Assembly: GCA_016713735.1 (NCBI GenBank)
Contig: JADJOP010000043.1
Coordinates: forward strand, 62,001 to 126,000
Length of the DNA stretch: 64,000 bases
Direction of reading: 5' to 3'
From: Bryobacterales bacterium
GTDB lineage: Bacteria; Acidobacteriota; Terriglobia; Bryobacterales; Bryobacteraceae
In this document: positions 10,257 to 20,200 of the stretch, one piece after another
Layout: each line of letters begins with the position of its first letter
Position numbering within the stretch: the stretch's first letter is position 1
Made by a program: the position numbers and the translations under genes
Notes under the pieces: model-generated
What the model was told of the DNA's origin: nothing
Databases searched by the model: none
What the model saw: only the letters and a program-made list of their open reading frames with translations

Positions 10257-10661
10257 ATGATGAACAAGATATTTGCGGCGGCCTGTTTGCTGGCTGCTGG
10301 AACGATGCTGTGGGGGCAGGCCGATGAGGCCAAGCTGCGGGAGGCGATGAAGCAGATCGGGCCGACCTGTTCGGGGCTGGCCAAGAAGATCGCGGCCAAG
10401 GACGACAGCGCCGCGACCGACGCCAAGAAGCTGCAGGGCTGGTTTGGCGATGTGCACAAGTTCTGGAAAGCCAAGGCGGCTGCCGACGGGGTGACGTTCT
10501 CGGAATCGGCCGCGGCTGAGTTCAAGACGATCAGCGAGCAGGCGGCGGCGGGCAAGTGGGACGATGCGGGCGCATCCTTCAAGAAGGCCACGGCGACCTG
10601 CGGCGGCTGTCACGGCGTGCACCGCGAGAAGGCCGCTGATGGTTCTTGGAAAGTGAAGTAG
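10257..10661 (+). CDS. Small periplasmic cytochrome c (class II-like)
   Basis: The 134-residue protein has a signal peptide ending near residue 20 (MLWGQ). Its single heme-binding motif CGGCH is at residues 115-119, close to the C-terminus, in a mostly helical chain. A heme motif at the C-terminal end is characteristic of class II cytochromes (c'/c556). A ribosome site GGGAAAGG at 10241-10248 precedes tandem ATG codons at 10257 and 10260. It probably carries electrons in the periplasm or binds small gases; the partner is unknown. The gene stands alone between a tRNA and a convergent gene. Confidence 0.8.
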   Translation: MMNKIFAAACLLAAGTMLWGQADEAKLREAMKQIGPTCSGLAKKIAAKDDSAATDAKKLQGWFGDVHKFWKAKAAADGVTFSESAAAEFKTISEQAAAGKWDDAGASFKKATATCGGCHGVHREKAADGSWKVK

Positions 10662-10665
10662 TGAG

Positions 10666-11544
10666 TCAGGGCTTGGGGGCGGGTTTCGATCCGCCCTGGG
10701 CCTTCTTCATGCGCTCAAGGCCGACGTTGTCGAGGAACTGCAGGGAGGCGGCGGCAACCGCTTCGGCGTGTTCGCGGGGGACCACGACGACGCCATCGCC
10801 ATCGGCCATGACCACATCGCCGGGGCGGACGAGCGCGCCGCCGAGGTTGACGGGGCGGTTCACTGACTCCAGTTCGTTGCGGCCGGGGCGAATGCCACGC
10901 GCGAGCCGTTTGTAGTAGGCGGGTACCTTGTTATGGATGATCTCGTCGCTGTCGGCGAGGCCGCCGCTGGTGATGACGGCGCGCATGCCGAGTTTTTGCC
11001 AGGCGAGGATGTTGCTGGAGCCGATGCTGCGCGATTCGCCATCTTCGGTGGCGTCGATGACGAGGATGGAGCCGGGGTGGAGCACGTCCATGAACGTTTC
11101 CGTGGTGATGTTTGAGTACCAGCGGCCGATCTCGGCCTGATCGATCGTGTGGAGACGCTTGTTGGTGGGCACGTAGCGGGCGGTGACGGCGATGCCGACG
11201 GCGCGGTGGGCGAAGTTGTCGGTATTGCGCCAGAGGGCCTTGATCTCGGGATCGACGAGCCCGACATCGGTAAGGCCGACGACGTCCATGCCGTCGGAGA
11301 CATCGGCGACGCGGAGGAAGCGGTAGAGCTCAAGGATGCGGTCGTTATCGGCCTGCGTGTATTCGCGGTAGGGGATGAAGAGCTTCACCTGGTCGGGCAC
11401 GGTTTGCGGGGCGAGTTGCGAGGGCGGGGGGCGCGGCGTGCGCGGGCGCGGTTTGGGCGGAGCCGTTTGCTGCTGTGCCGCGGCGCACAGGTCGAAGGCG
11501 GCGGTGAGGGTGAGGATGCGAAGGAGAGCCTGCGAACAGGGCAT
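10666..11544 (-). CDS. Secreted RraA-like protein
   Basis: The 292-residue protein starts at ATG 11544 behind a strong AGGAGG site. A signal peptide (residues 1 to about 24) and a Pro-rich linker lead into an RraA-fold domain (VADVSDGMDVVGL, GSILVIDATEDGES, ITSGGLADSDEI, RPGDVVMADGDGVVVVP). RraA-fold proteins include the RNase E regulator and HMG/CHA-type aldolases. Export makes an RNase E role unlikely and a lyase/aldolase role more plausible, but the substrate is unknown. It follows the S9 peptidase gene by 65 bases on the same strand. Confidence 0.75.
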   Translation of the reverse strand: MPCSQALLRILTLTAAFDLCAAAQQQTAPPKPRPRTPRPPPSQLAPQTVPDQVKLFIPYREYTQADNDRILELYRFLRVADVSDGMDVVGLTDVGLVDPEIKALWRNTDNFAHRAVGIAVTARYVPTNKRLHTIDQAEIGRWYSNITTETFMDVLHPGSILVIDATEDGESRSIGSSNILAWQKLGMRAVITSGGLADSDEIIHNKVPAYYKRLARGIRPGRNELESVNRPVNLGGALVRPGDVVMADGDGVVVVPREHAEAVAAASLQFLDNVGLERMKKAQGGSKPAPKP

Positions 11545-11609
11545 GAGATGACCTCCTGGAGAGGGTATGTTCGCTCTCATTGTGCACCCGCGCGCGGCGC
11601 GGCGCAGGC

Positions 11610-13632
11610 CTACTTCTCCGGTGAGGCGGTGGCGGAGTCGGGGATCTCGGGTTTGGCGAACTCGGGCAGCGGATCGCCAAAGAGGTAGTGATTGAACCAG
11701 GCGAGGTTGTGCTGCATGACGGCGCGCATGGACTTGGGCTTGGTGATGCCGTGGCCGTAGCCTTTGTAGACCACCATTTCGACGGGCACCTTCTGATCCT
11801 CAAGGCCCTGGCGGAGCTCGTAGCCGTTGGGGATGGGGACGCGGCGGTCGAACTCGCCATGCTGGATGAGGGTGGGGGTGGCGGCCTGGCGGATGTAGGT
11901 CATGGGGGAGGTTTTGCGGTAGATGTCGGGGTCGCCGGCCGGGTTGTCGTTGAGATACATGGGGGTGAAGGGCGTGATGTCGGTGTTGTAGTAATAAGTG
12001 GCCCAGTTGGAGATGCCGGCGCCGACGCTGATGGCGGCGAAGCGGCGGGAGGTGGTGGTGAGGAAGGCGGAGATGTAGCCGCCCTGGCTCCAGCCCATGC
12101 AGCCCATCTTCTTTTCGTCGATGAAGCCTTGCTTGACGAGGTGATCGACGCCGGAGAGCACGTCCCAGGCATCGCCGACGCCGAGGTTGCGGACGTTCAA
12201 CTGGCGGAAGGCCTCGCCGTAGCCGGCGCTGCCGCGGTAGTTCACCTTGAGCAGGACGGCGCCGCGGGCGGCCCAAATGTCGGAGGGGTAGTAGCGGGTG
12301 TCGACCATGGAGGGGAGGTCGATGCCGGTGGGGCCGCCGTGGATGATGCACAGCAGCGGGTATTTGCGGGTGGGGTCGAAGTTGGCGGGCTTGATGAGGA
12401 TGCCCTCGATGGGCGTGCCATCCTGGCTCTTCCAAGTAATCACTTCCCGGGTGGCGAGGGTGTGGCCGCTCACCTGTGCGGTCATGTTGGTGAGCTTCAC
12501 CGGGGCGGGTGTTTCGACGGAGGAGACGTAGACCTCGCTGAGTTGCTTGGGGCCGAACGTGGTGTAGGCCAAGCGGCTGCCGTCGGGGGTGAAGCTGAAG
12601 TTGCCGGCGAGCAAGGTGGCGGGGGAGGTGAGGCGGGTGATGCGGCTGGTGGCGGGGTCGAGGCGGAAGAGGTGGTAGCTGGTTTTTTGCAGCGCGGAGA
12701 AGTGGATGCCGGCGGGCAGCCAGTTAGTTAGCTGCGGGTTCTCATCGAAGGCGTTGGTGAGCGAGCGGGGGGTGCCGCCGGAGGCGCTGACGACGGCGAT
12801 GCGGGAGTTGGCGTGGAAGAAGCGGGCGCCGCCCATGGCGGACTGGAAGGCGATTTGTGAGCCGTCAGGCGACCAGACGGGGGAGGCGTCGGGACCGGGC
12901 TGGGAGACGATCTTGCGGAGGTCGCCGCTGTCGAGCGAGAGGACGTAGATGTCAGCCGTGCCGCGCTGGACGAGGTCGGGGTTGATCGAGGCATCAAAAG
13001 GCGATGCGCGTGCCGTCGGGGGACCAGGAGAAGCTGCCGACGCTGAAGTCGCGGCCCTTGGTGCGCTGTGTGCCGGCGGTGGGTGATTCGAGGGCCTTGT
13101 CGATCTCGATGGTCCAGATGTGGGTGTAGTGGTAGTCGCGGCGGACGACCTCAAAGGGGCCGAGGTGGTCCTTGCGTTTCTTGTCGGCCTTTTCGTCGGC
13201 GTCGGAGGAGGAGTAGGCGAGGAAGCGGCTATCGCGCGACCACTCGAAGCCGCCGACGCCGTTTTCGGCCTTGGTGAGCTGAACGGCTTCGCCGCCCAAG
13301 GCGGAGACGGCGTAGACTTGCGCTTTGCCGCCGCCGCGTTCGGTGACGAAGGCGAGCCACTTGCCGTCGGGCGACCATTGCGGCTGGGAGGCGGACTTCT
13401 CACCGCGCGTCAATTGGAACGTCCGGCCGGTGGCGGGGACGGCGATCCAGATTTGCGAGACAAACGCATCCTGCTTCCAGTCGGTGCTGTTCACCTGGTA
13501 GGCCACGCGCGAGCCGTCGGGTGAGATGCGGGGCGAGGAGACGCTCTTCAGTTGGATGAGTTCGTCGATGGTGGGCGCGGCGGCGGTGAGGGCGTGCGCG
13601 GAGGCGAGGAGGGCGGCCAGGAGGATCCACAT
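11610..13632 (-). CDS. Secreted S9-family prolyl oligopeptidase (frameshifted)
   Basis: The N-terminal frame from ATG 13632 has a signal peptide (MWILLAALLASAHALTAAAP) and a TolB/DPP-like beta-propeller (SPDGSRVAY, WSPDGKWLAF). It ends at a TGA at 12994 after GTRIAF. The next frame continues at once (DASINPDLVQRG) with more propeller blades and the alpha/beta hydrolase domain: nucleophile motif GWSQGGY, the aspartate region GEFDRRVP and the histidine in YGHG. The break is one extra T in a four-base run (12996-12999 on the plus strand). Corrected length is about 673 residues, normal for S9 acylaminoacyl/dipeptidyl peptidases. Likely a periplasmic peptide scavenger. Confidence 0.8.
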
Positions 13633-13648
13633 GAGGCCAGGATAGCTC

Positions 13649-14632
13649 TCACTGCAGCGCGAGGATGGCGGCGGCGCGTTTGCGCTGGGCCTGGGCTTCG
13701 CGCTTGCGGCCGCTGAGCTGATCGAGAACCTGGGCGTGGAGGTTGAGGGCGAGGCCGAATTTGGAGTCCTGGTGAGAGGGCTGGAGTTCGAAGACGTCGA
13801 GCGCGTTGCGGCAGTGGGCCTCGGCGCGTTTCCAGTCCTGGTGCTGGCTGTAGTGGCCGGCGAGGTTGAAATGAAGAGTCGCCGTGAACTCATGTTTCGG
13901 GCCATAGGCACGGGCGGAGGAGGCGAGCGCGTCGAGCAGGGCGCGTTCGGCCTCGCGGCGGCGGCCGCCGGCATCGTGGAGCAGGGCGAGGGAGTTCAGG
14001 GCGCGGGCGTAGCCGGGCATGAGGGGCATGGCGGCGACGCCGGTTTGCCCCGTGGCGGGCGCGGCCCAGAGGGGGATGGCCTGCTCAAGGAGGCCGCGGG
14101 CGCGGGTGAGTTCGCCGTTCTGGCGCAGGGCCTCGCCGAGATGGGTGAGGCTGGCCGCGATCTCCGGGTGGCCGGCGGGCAGGAGCCGCTGGCGGAGGGC
14201 GAGGGCGCGCTCGTGGAGGGATATGGAGGCGGTGACGCGGCCGGTGAGCAGGAGCGCCTCCCCGAGGTTGTTCCAGGTTGCGGCGAGGCATTCGTCTTCT
14301 CCCAGACCGGCGCGCTGGCGGCGGTCAAGGGCATCGCGCAATACGGTTTCGGCCTCGCCGGCGCGGTTCATTTCGAGGAGGACGGAGGCGTGGTTATTGA
14401 GGGCGATCAAGGTGCGGGGATGGGCTTCGCCGAAGGCGGCGGTGAGGGAGTCCACGGCCCTGGCATAGGCTTGGGCGGCCTCGGCGTGGCGGAAGGCATC
14501 GTGGAGGCGCTCGGCCTGCCAGGAGTCGCGGATGGCGCTCTGGCGCTGGGTCTCGACGGCGGGGGCGGGGGGATTGCTCTTGCCCTGAACCGCCGCGGAG
14601 AGAAGAACAGTGAGTAACAAAGTGGCGCGCAC
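13649..14632 (-). CDS. Secreted tetratricopeptide (Kinesin-light-chain type) protein
   Basis: The 327-residue protein has a signal peptide (MRATLLLTVLLSAAVQG) and at least five TPR-like units. These have the pattern A-x-x-x-x-x-x-L...AxxxhG...A (for example WNNLGEALLLTGRVTASISLHERALALRQ across residues near 118-146), as in kinesin-light-chain-type TPR proteins. Such repeats mediate protein binding; no enzymatic domain is present. It ends 16 bases before the S9 peptidase start on the same strand, so the two may be co-transcribed. Confidence 0.75.
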   Translation of the reverse strand: MRATLLLTVLLSAAVQGKSNPPAPAVETQRQSAIRDSWQAERLHDAFRHAEAAQAYARAVDSLTAAFGEAHPRTLIALNNHASVLLEMNRAGEAETVLRDALDRRQRAGLGEDECLAATWNNLGEALLLTGRVTASISLHERALALRQRLLPAGHPEIAASLTHLGEALRQNGELTRARGLLEQAIPLWAAPATGQTGVAAMPLMPGYARALNSLALLHDAGGRRREAERALLDALASSARAYGPKHEFTATLHFNLAGHYSQHQDWKRAEAHCRNALDVFELQPSHQDSKFGLALNLHAQVLDQLSGRKREAQAQRKRAAAILALQ

Positions 14633-14742
14633 GACCGGATCCTCGATCGGGAATACGGAGATACGGCGCGAAGGTGAGGCGGGGAAGGGTGGCGGAACGG
14701 CTCACGAGGAACCGTTCCGCGGCGGGAAACGGCGGCCTGTTG

Positions 14743-15564
14743 TTAGAGGGTGGCGAGCACGGAGCGCATGTGATCAAAGGACTTGATCATGCCCGGCAGC
14801 GGATCGTCGGCCTTGATCTCATATTCCAGCATGCAGCCGGCTTTATAGCCCTGTTTCTTGAGTTGGGCGAAGATGCCTTTGATGGGGAGCTTGCCTTCGC
14901 CGACGGCGACCTGGGAGTCCTTATTCATGGGGTCGGCGAGATCCTTGAAGTGCATGTCGAAGAGGCGCGGGCCGGCTTTGGCGACCCACTCGATGATGTC
15001 GGCACCGGTGCGCGAGGTGTGGCCGATGTCGATGCAGAGGCCCATGCGGGGGTCCATGCCCTTGACGGCTTCGAGGACGGATTGGGGTGTGGGGAAGTGT
15101 TTGTCCTCGGGGCCGTGGTTATGGATGGCGGCCTTGATGTTGAACTCCTTCACCAGCTTTTCGACGGCGCCGACGGTTTTGAGCGAGGGGGCGCAGACGA
15201 TGGTGGGGAAGCCGGCGGCCTTGGCGTATTCAAACATGGCGCGGAGCTGGGCGTCGTCGCCCTTGAGGTCGATGTTGCCGCCGGAGAGGATGGTGATGCC
15301 GGCGGCCTTGAACTGCTTTTTGGCGAGGGCGAACTCATCCGGAGTGGCCTTGTAGTCGAGGTGGAAGCTCTTCACCGAAACGTAGGGGGCCTTGCAGGCC
15401 TTGATCATCTCGATGGCCTTTTCGCGGGGGAACTTGCGCAGGGAGTAGGATGCCACGCCGAGGACAAAGCCGTGCTGGGAGGCGGCGGCTTGCAGGGACG
15501 AGGCAGCCAGGGAGAGCGCCGGGACAGCGGCGGCTTGGGAGAGGAAGGAGCGGCGGGAGGTCAT
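14743..15564 (-). CDS. Tat-exported sugar phosphate isomerase/epimerase-like TIM barrel
   Basis: The 273-residue protein begins with a twin-arginine signal (TSRRSFLSQAAAVPALSLAA). It continues into a xylose-isomerase-like AP-endonuclease-2-family barrel: ILSGGNIDLKG, AIHNHGPE, CIDIGHTSRTG, LFDMHFKD and CMLEYEI carry the usual metal and substrate residues (His in NHGPE, Asp in IDIGH, His in MHFKD, Glu in LEYE). Its exact isomerase or epimerase substrate cannot be told. Exported members of this family are numerous in Acidobacteria and Planctomycetes. Confidence 0.8.
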   Translation of the reverse strand: MTSRRSFLSQAAAVPALSLAASSLQAAASQHGFVLGVASYSLRKFPREKAIEMIKACKAPYVSVKSFHLDYKATPDEFALAKKQFKAAGITILSGGNIDLKGDDAQLRAMFEYAKAAGFPTIVCAPSLKTVGAVEKLVKEFNIKAAIHNHGPEDKHFPTPQSVLEAVKGMDPRMGLCIDIGHTSRTGADIIEWVAKAGPRLFDMHFKDLADPMNKDSQVAVGEGKLPIKGIFAQLKKQGYKAGCMLEYEIKADDPLPGMIKSFDHMRSVLATL

Positions 15565-15778
15565 AGCGACACGATTGTATCAGGGGAAGGGGGCGTCGAC
15601 AGAGCCTGGGTTGGGTGAGCGGTTTGGCGCATGCCTGTCGGAACGACTGATGAAAGATGCCTCACACGTTTAGGGGGTGAGGCCCGATATGGACAGTGGA
15701 GACGTGGTCGCTGACCAGCCCGCGCCGCGGTCTCACGGGGAACACGGGACATTGCTGCCCCGAAGGGAAAGGAACACC

Positions 15779-17212
15779 ATGAGTCAGTGGAGTCTGTCGA
15801 AGAAATTGTATGCCTGCACGGGTGCGTTGCTTGTCTTTGCGATCATGATTACCGCCGCCGGTGTGTGGATGGAGAATCAGCTCAACAACGAACTTGATGT
15901 GGCGCTGTCGCAGACGGCGATCAAGCTTGACAAAGCGGGCGATGTGAATTCGTTCGCCTGGGCAGCGGCGGCCGCGCAGCGGGGCACCTACATGGCGGCG
16001 AGCCTGGAGATGCAGGACGCTCGTGAGGAGTATGAGCGGTTGTTCCAGCAGAACATGAAAAGCGTGCGTCAGACGATTGCCGATCTGAAGCCGTTGTTGG
16101 TCACCGAGGAGGGAAAACGGCTGCTGGCGGAGATGCAAGCGGCCGCCGATGAGTATGAGCCGCTGGCGACGAAATTTGTGGGGTTAAACAGCCAGGGCAA
16201 GCACGCCGAGACGAAGGAACTGGTGCCGCAGATCGCGCCGATTGTGTTGCGGTTCACGGCGACGGGGTCGAGGCTGCAGGAGCAGCAACGGCAGTTTTTG
16301 AAGGACTGCGAAGCGCGGGCTGAGGCGCTGATCGCGCGCGGGTATTACATCAATTTTGTGCTGGGGTTGATTCTGCTGGTGGCCGGAGCAGGCTCGATCT
16401 GGGTGGTTCGCAATGCCAATGTGGGCCTGGCGCGGCGGCTGGCCGAGTTAACGGAAGGTTCGCAGCATGTGGCCAGCGCGGCGCAGCAGGTTTCGAGCGC
16501 GAGCCAGTCGCTGTCGCAGTTGGCCAACGAGGAAGCAGCCTCGATCGAGGAGATGTCGGCCTCGACGCATGAGGTGCAAGCGATGACGAAGCAGAACTCG
16601 ATGCATTCGCAGGCGGCGGCCGCGCGCACCGAGGATGCCGCGCGGAGCATTGGCCGGGCCAACGAGGCGTTGAACGAGATGGTCCAGTCGATGGCGTCGA
16701 TTGTGGATTCCTCGTCGAAGATCTCGAAGATCATCAAGGTGATCGATGAGATTGCGTTCCAGACGAACATCCTGGCGTTGAACGCGGCGGTGGAAGCGGC
16801 GCGCGCCGGTGAGGCGGGCATGGGCTTTGCGGTGGTGGCCGATGAGGTGCGCAACCTGGCGCAGCGCTCGGCGCAGGCGGCCAAGGACACCACGGGGATG
16901 ATCGAAGAGTCGATTACGTTGAGCCAGTCCGGCAAGGCAACGCTGGACCGGGTGGCCGAGGCGATTACCTCAGTGACCACGGACGCCACCGAGGTGCGGC
17001 GGCTGGCCGAAGAGGTGAACTCGAGCAGCACCGAACAGTCGCGCGGCATCGAACAGATCGCCATCGCGCTGGGCGAGATGGAAAAAGCGACCCAGCAGGT
17101 GGCGGCGAATTCGGAAGAGAACGCCGCCGCGGGCCAGGAGCTGATGCAGCAGGCGCAGCGGTTGGACGGCGTGGTGAAGAAGCTCTCGGTGCTGGTGGAC
17201 GGAGCCGTGTAG
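15779..17212 (+). CDS. Methyl-accepting chemotaxis protein
   Basis: Started at ATG 15779 (GGGAAAGGA site just upstream), the product has 477 residues. It has a first membrane helix at about 11-30, a periplasmic four-helix-bundle sensor (31-188), a second helix at 190-210, and a cytoplasmic coiled-coil domain with the signalling tip IDEIAFQTNILALNAAVEAA and FAVVADEVRNLAQRS. A recognizable HAMP is short or missing after helix two. There is no CheR-tethering pentapeptide at the C-terminus (DGAV). No chemotaxis or flagellar genes are nearby, so it is an orphan receptor. Confidence 0.9.
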   Translation: MSQWSLSKKLYACTGALLVFAIMITAAGVWMENQLNNELDVALSQTAIKLDKAGDVNSFAWAAAAAQRGTYMAASLEMQDAREEYERLFQQNMKSVRQTIADLKPLLVTEEGKRLLAEMQAAADEYEPLATKFVGLNSQGKHAETKELVPQIAPIVLRFTATGSRLQEQQRQFLKDCEARAEALIARGYYINFVLGLILLVAGAGSIWVVRNANVGLARRLAELTEGSQHVASAAQQVSSASQSLSQLANEEAASIEEMSASTHEVQAMTKQNSMHSQAAAARTEDAARSIGRANEALNEMVQSMASIVDSSSKISKIIKVIDEIAFQTNILALNAAVEAARAGEAGMGFAVVADEVRNLAQRSAQAAKDTTGMIEESITLSQSGKATLDRVAEAITSVTTDATEVRRLAEEVNSSSTEQSRGIEQIAIALGEMEKATQQVAANSEENAAAGQELMQQAQRLDGVVKKLSVLVDGAV

Positions 17213-17243
17213 GCTGCGATTTTCGCGGTCGGGCCAGGTCAGG

Positions 17244-20200
17244 TCAGTTCGGTTGGAACTTAAAGTCGCTGACGGCGATCTCGTCGCGGCCGGGGACATA
17301 GAAGCCGAACTGGCCTGAGCCGGCGTTGTTGCGCGGGCCGCTTTCCAGCGCGACCCAGGTTCCGGCGCGGAGGATGCTGGTGGAGATCGAGTTGTTGGTC
17401 ACTGTGACCAGGAACGAGAGATAGAGTTTCTTGTTGGACTTGTGCGGCGATTTGGAGACGGTGGTTTTCTTGCCGTTGAGGACGTCAATGCGTTCGAGTT
17501 CGTCGTCATCCACCTGGTAGAAGACGTGGTTGCGCTGGTCGCGGTAATCGACAACCCAGTGGATGCGGCGGCCGCGGAGCAGGACGACGGTAAAGGTGTA
17601 GGTGCCGGGGCGCGGGCGGGTAGGGGCGAGGAAGTAGTCGCCGCCCTTGCGGACGAAGACTTTGTCGCGGGCCTCCCAGCCGCCGGCCGAGGTCCAGTCG
17701 CTCAGGGTGAAGGCGGCGCCGACGCCTCCGAGTCCCTTCTTCTGCTGCTGGCCTTCGCGGGCCAGGGCGAGAGTGGCGGTGGCCGTGCGGCCTCCCTGGA
17801 CGCGCACGGTTTGGGACGCGGCGGCAAAGCCGCGTGCGCTGGCTGAGACGGTGTAGCTGCCTTCGGGGAGTTGCAGTGTGGGCTCGGTGACGGCGCGTTC
17901 GGCCTCGCCGTCGTGTTTGATGGTGATACGGGCGTCAGCGGGCGTGACTTCGATGCGCAGGGTGCCGGTGGCCGATTCCATGGGCGCATCCAGTTCGACG
18001 GTGCGGCCGGGGGCGAACTCGACGGTGGTTTGGAAGGGTTTAAAGCGGTCGCGGCGCACGGCGACGGTGTGGCGGCCCGGTTCGAGGCTGCCGGCGGAGA
18101 AGGTGCCGTCGGGGCGGATCGTACCGATGGGCCGGTTGTCGAGGAAGACCTCGGCGCCGGGGGCGGCATTGCGCAGGGAGAGAACCGCTTTCTGCGGTGC
18201 GGCGGCCATGCGGAAATCGGCACGGGCTTCTTCGCCGCGTTTCACTTCGATGGAAGCCTCGGGCGGCTCGGAGGTGAAGCCCTCCTTTTCCACTTTGATG
18301 GTGTAGCGTTTCGGAGCGAGATAGATGAGCAGGCGCCCGCGCTGGGTTTGGCGGCGGTATTTCTGTCCATCGATGTAGACCGAGACGTTGTCTTCGCCGG
18401 TGGCGATGCGCAGGCTGCCGAGGTTGGAATCGGAGAACAGGCGGGCCAGCAGAACCGGTGAGGTAGAAGCCTCGTAGGCGATTTTGTATGGATTGCCCTG
18501 TGCCGGGCTGACGAGGATCTCGTGGGGGCCGGGGTTCAGCTTGAGTTCAAGGCCCTCGGGGCTCACATTGCCGATGGGCGAGCCATCGACGGAGACCTGG
18601 GCCGCGTCGACCGTGGAGTAGAGATAGGCGGTGGAGCCTACGCCGGTGATGACCACCGATTTTAAGCCTTGTGTCCGGATGGGGCCTAACAAGCGGGGCG
18701 CGACGGCCGGGGCGGCTTCGAAGCGCATGGTGGCGCGGAACGCCCCGCTCGAGAACTCCAACTGGTTTTCGCCCGGCTGCAGTTCGTTGAGGTCCATGGT
18801 TCCCTGCATCACGCCGAGCTGTTTTCCGTTGAGCGTGACGCGGCCTTCCGGGGTGTCGGCGCCCAACTGTACGAAGGGCGGCAGAGGCTCCAACTCGAGG
18901 TTGACGGGTTCAGACGATCCGGTGGTGACGTCGATGTCGCGCATGGCGGTGCGATAACCGGGGAGGCGGGCCTCCACGCGGTGAGCGCCGAGCTTCAGGG
19001 GGACACTGCATTCGCCGGCCCCGCAGGGTTCGCCATCGATCAGGATTTGGGCGCCGGACTGTGAGGCCATGAGGCGCACGGTCTGTGTTTCGCCGGTCTG
19101 TTCGGTGGTGGTGGTGACCTTCTTTTCGCCGAAGAAATGACGATAGCCGAAGTAAGCCGCGGTCAAGGCCATGCCGAAGAAGAGGACGAGGGGGATGCCG
19201 ACGCGGGTGAGCAGCCAGCCGATGGACTTGCCCTGTTTGGGGGGCACGGGGCGCGCGCTCACGGCCGAGGGTTGGACATCGATGGTGGGCGGGGCCTGCG
19301 AGTGGGTGCCGGCGCTGGGCACCATGGTGGGCACCGGAGGCGGCGCGGGCTTTTGGTGTTTACCACCCTTGGCCGGGGCCACGGGTGGCTGTTTGCCCGA
19401 AGGCTGCTTTGCTTCGGGCTTCTGCGCTTCGGGCTTGTGCGGCGGGGGCGGAGGGGGAGGCGGAGGTGGCTGCGGCGTGGGCGTCTTGGCCCGAGGCGAT
19501 TCGGGGACGGGCGTCTTGGCCGCTTCGAGCGGTGAGTCCTTGGCGGTGGGCTGTGTGGGCGCGGGGCCGAAGATCTGGGTGAAGGGGAAGTCTTCGCCGT
19601 CGACCTTCACGCCGAGGGGCTCAGTGGGGCGTTCCTCGGAGGGGGGCGGCGGCGCGGGCGGGGGAACGGCTGTCTTATCGGGGCCGTTCGTGAGCGGCGC
19701 CGCGGTTGGCTGTGTGGGCCTGGTGGTCTCGCGGTTGCGGGCCAGCGACTGTTCGGCCTTCCCCTTTTGCAGGGTGGCCTGGAGTTGTTGCAGGCGGGTC
19801 TCATTGGGATAGAGGCCGCGGCCTTGGGCGACGACGGCGAGGGCGCCGTCGAAGTCGCCGTCGCTTTGCATGCGGCGGGCCTGGGAGAGGCACCAGGAGA
19901 GGAACTCGTCGCGCTTGCGGTCGGCAATCTGCGCATCGAGGGCCTGGGCGGCCGGATTGGACGGCTCGTGGGTGAGGATTTCGGCCACCAGCGGTTCGGC
20001 GGACTCGGGGTTGCCCTCCATGGTCCGCTGGGCCTCTTCGATCAATGTATTGATGAGGACTTTGCGGATGACGGCGCTGCGGGGATCGAGATTGGTGGCT
20101 TCGCGCAGGATGGGGAGCGCTTCGGAGGCCGCGCCGGCTTCAATGCGCTCGCGGGCCTGGCTGAGCAGCGCCGCCGACTGTTTGGCCGCGTCCAGCGACT

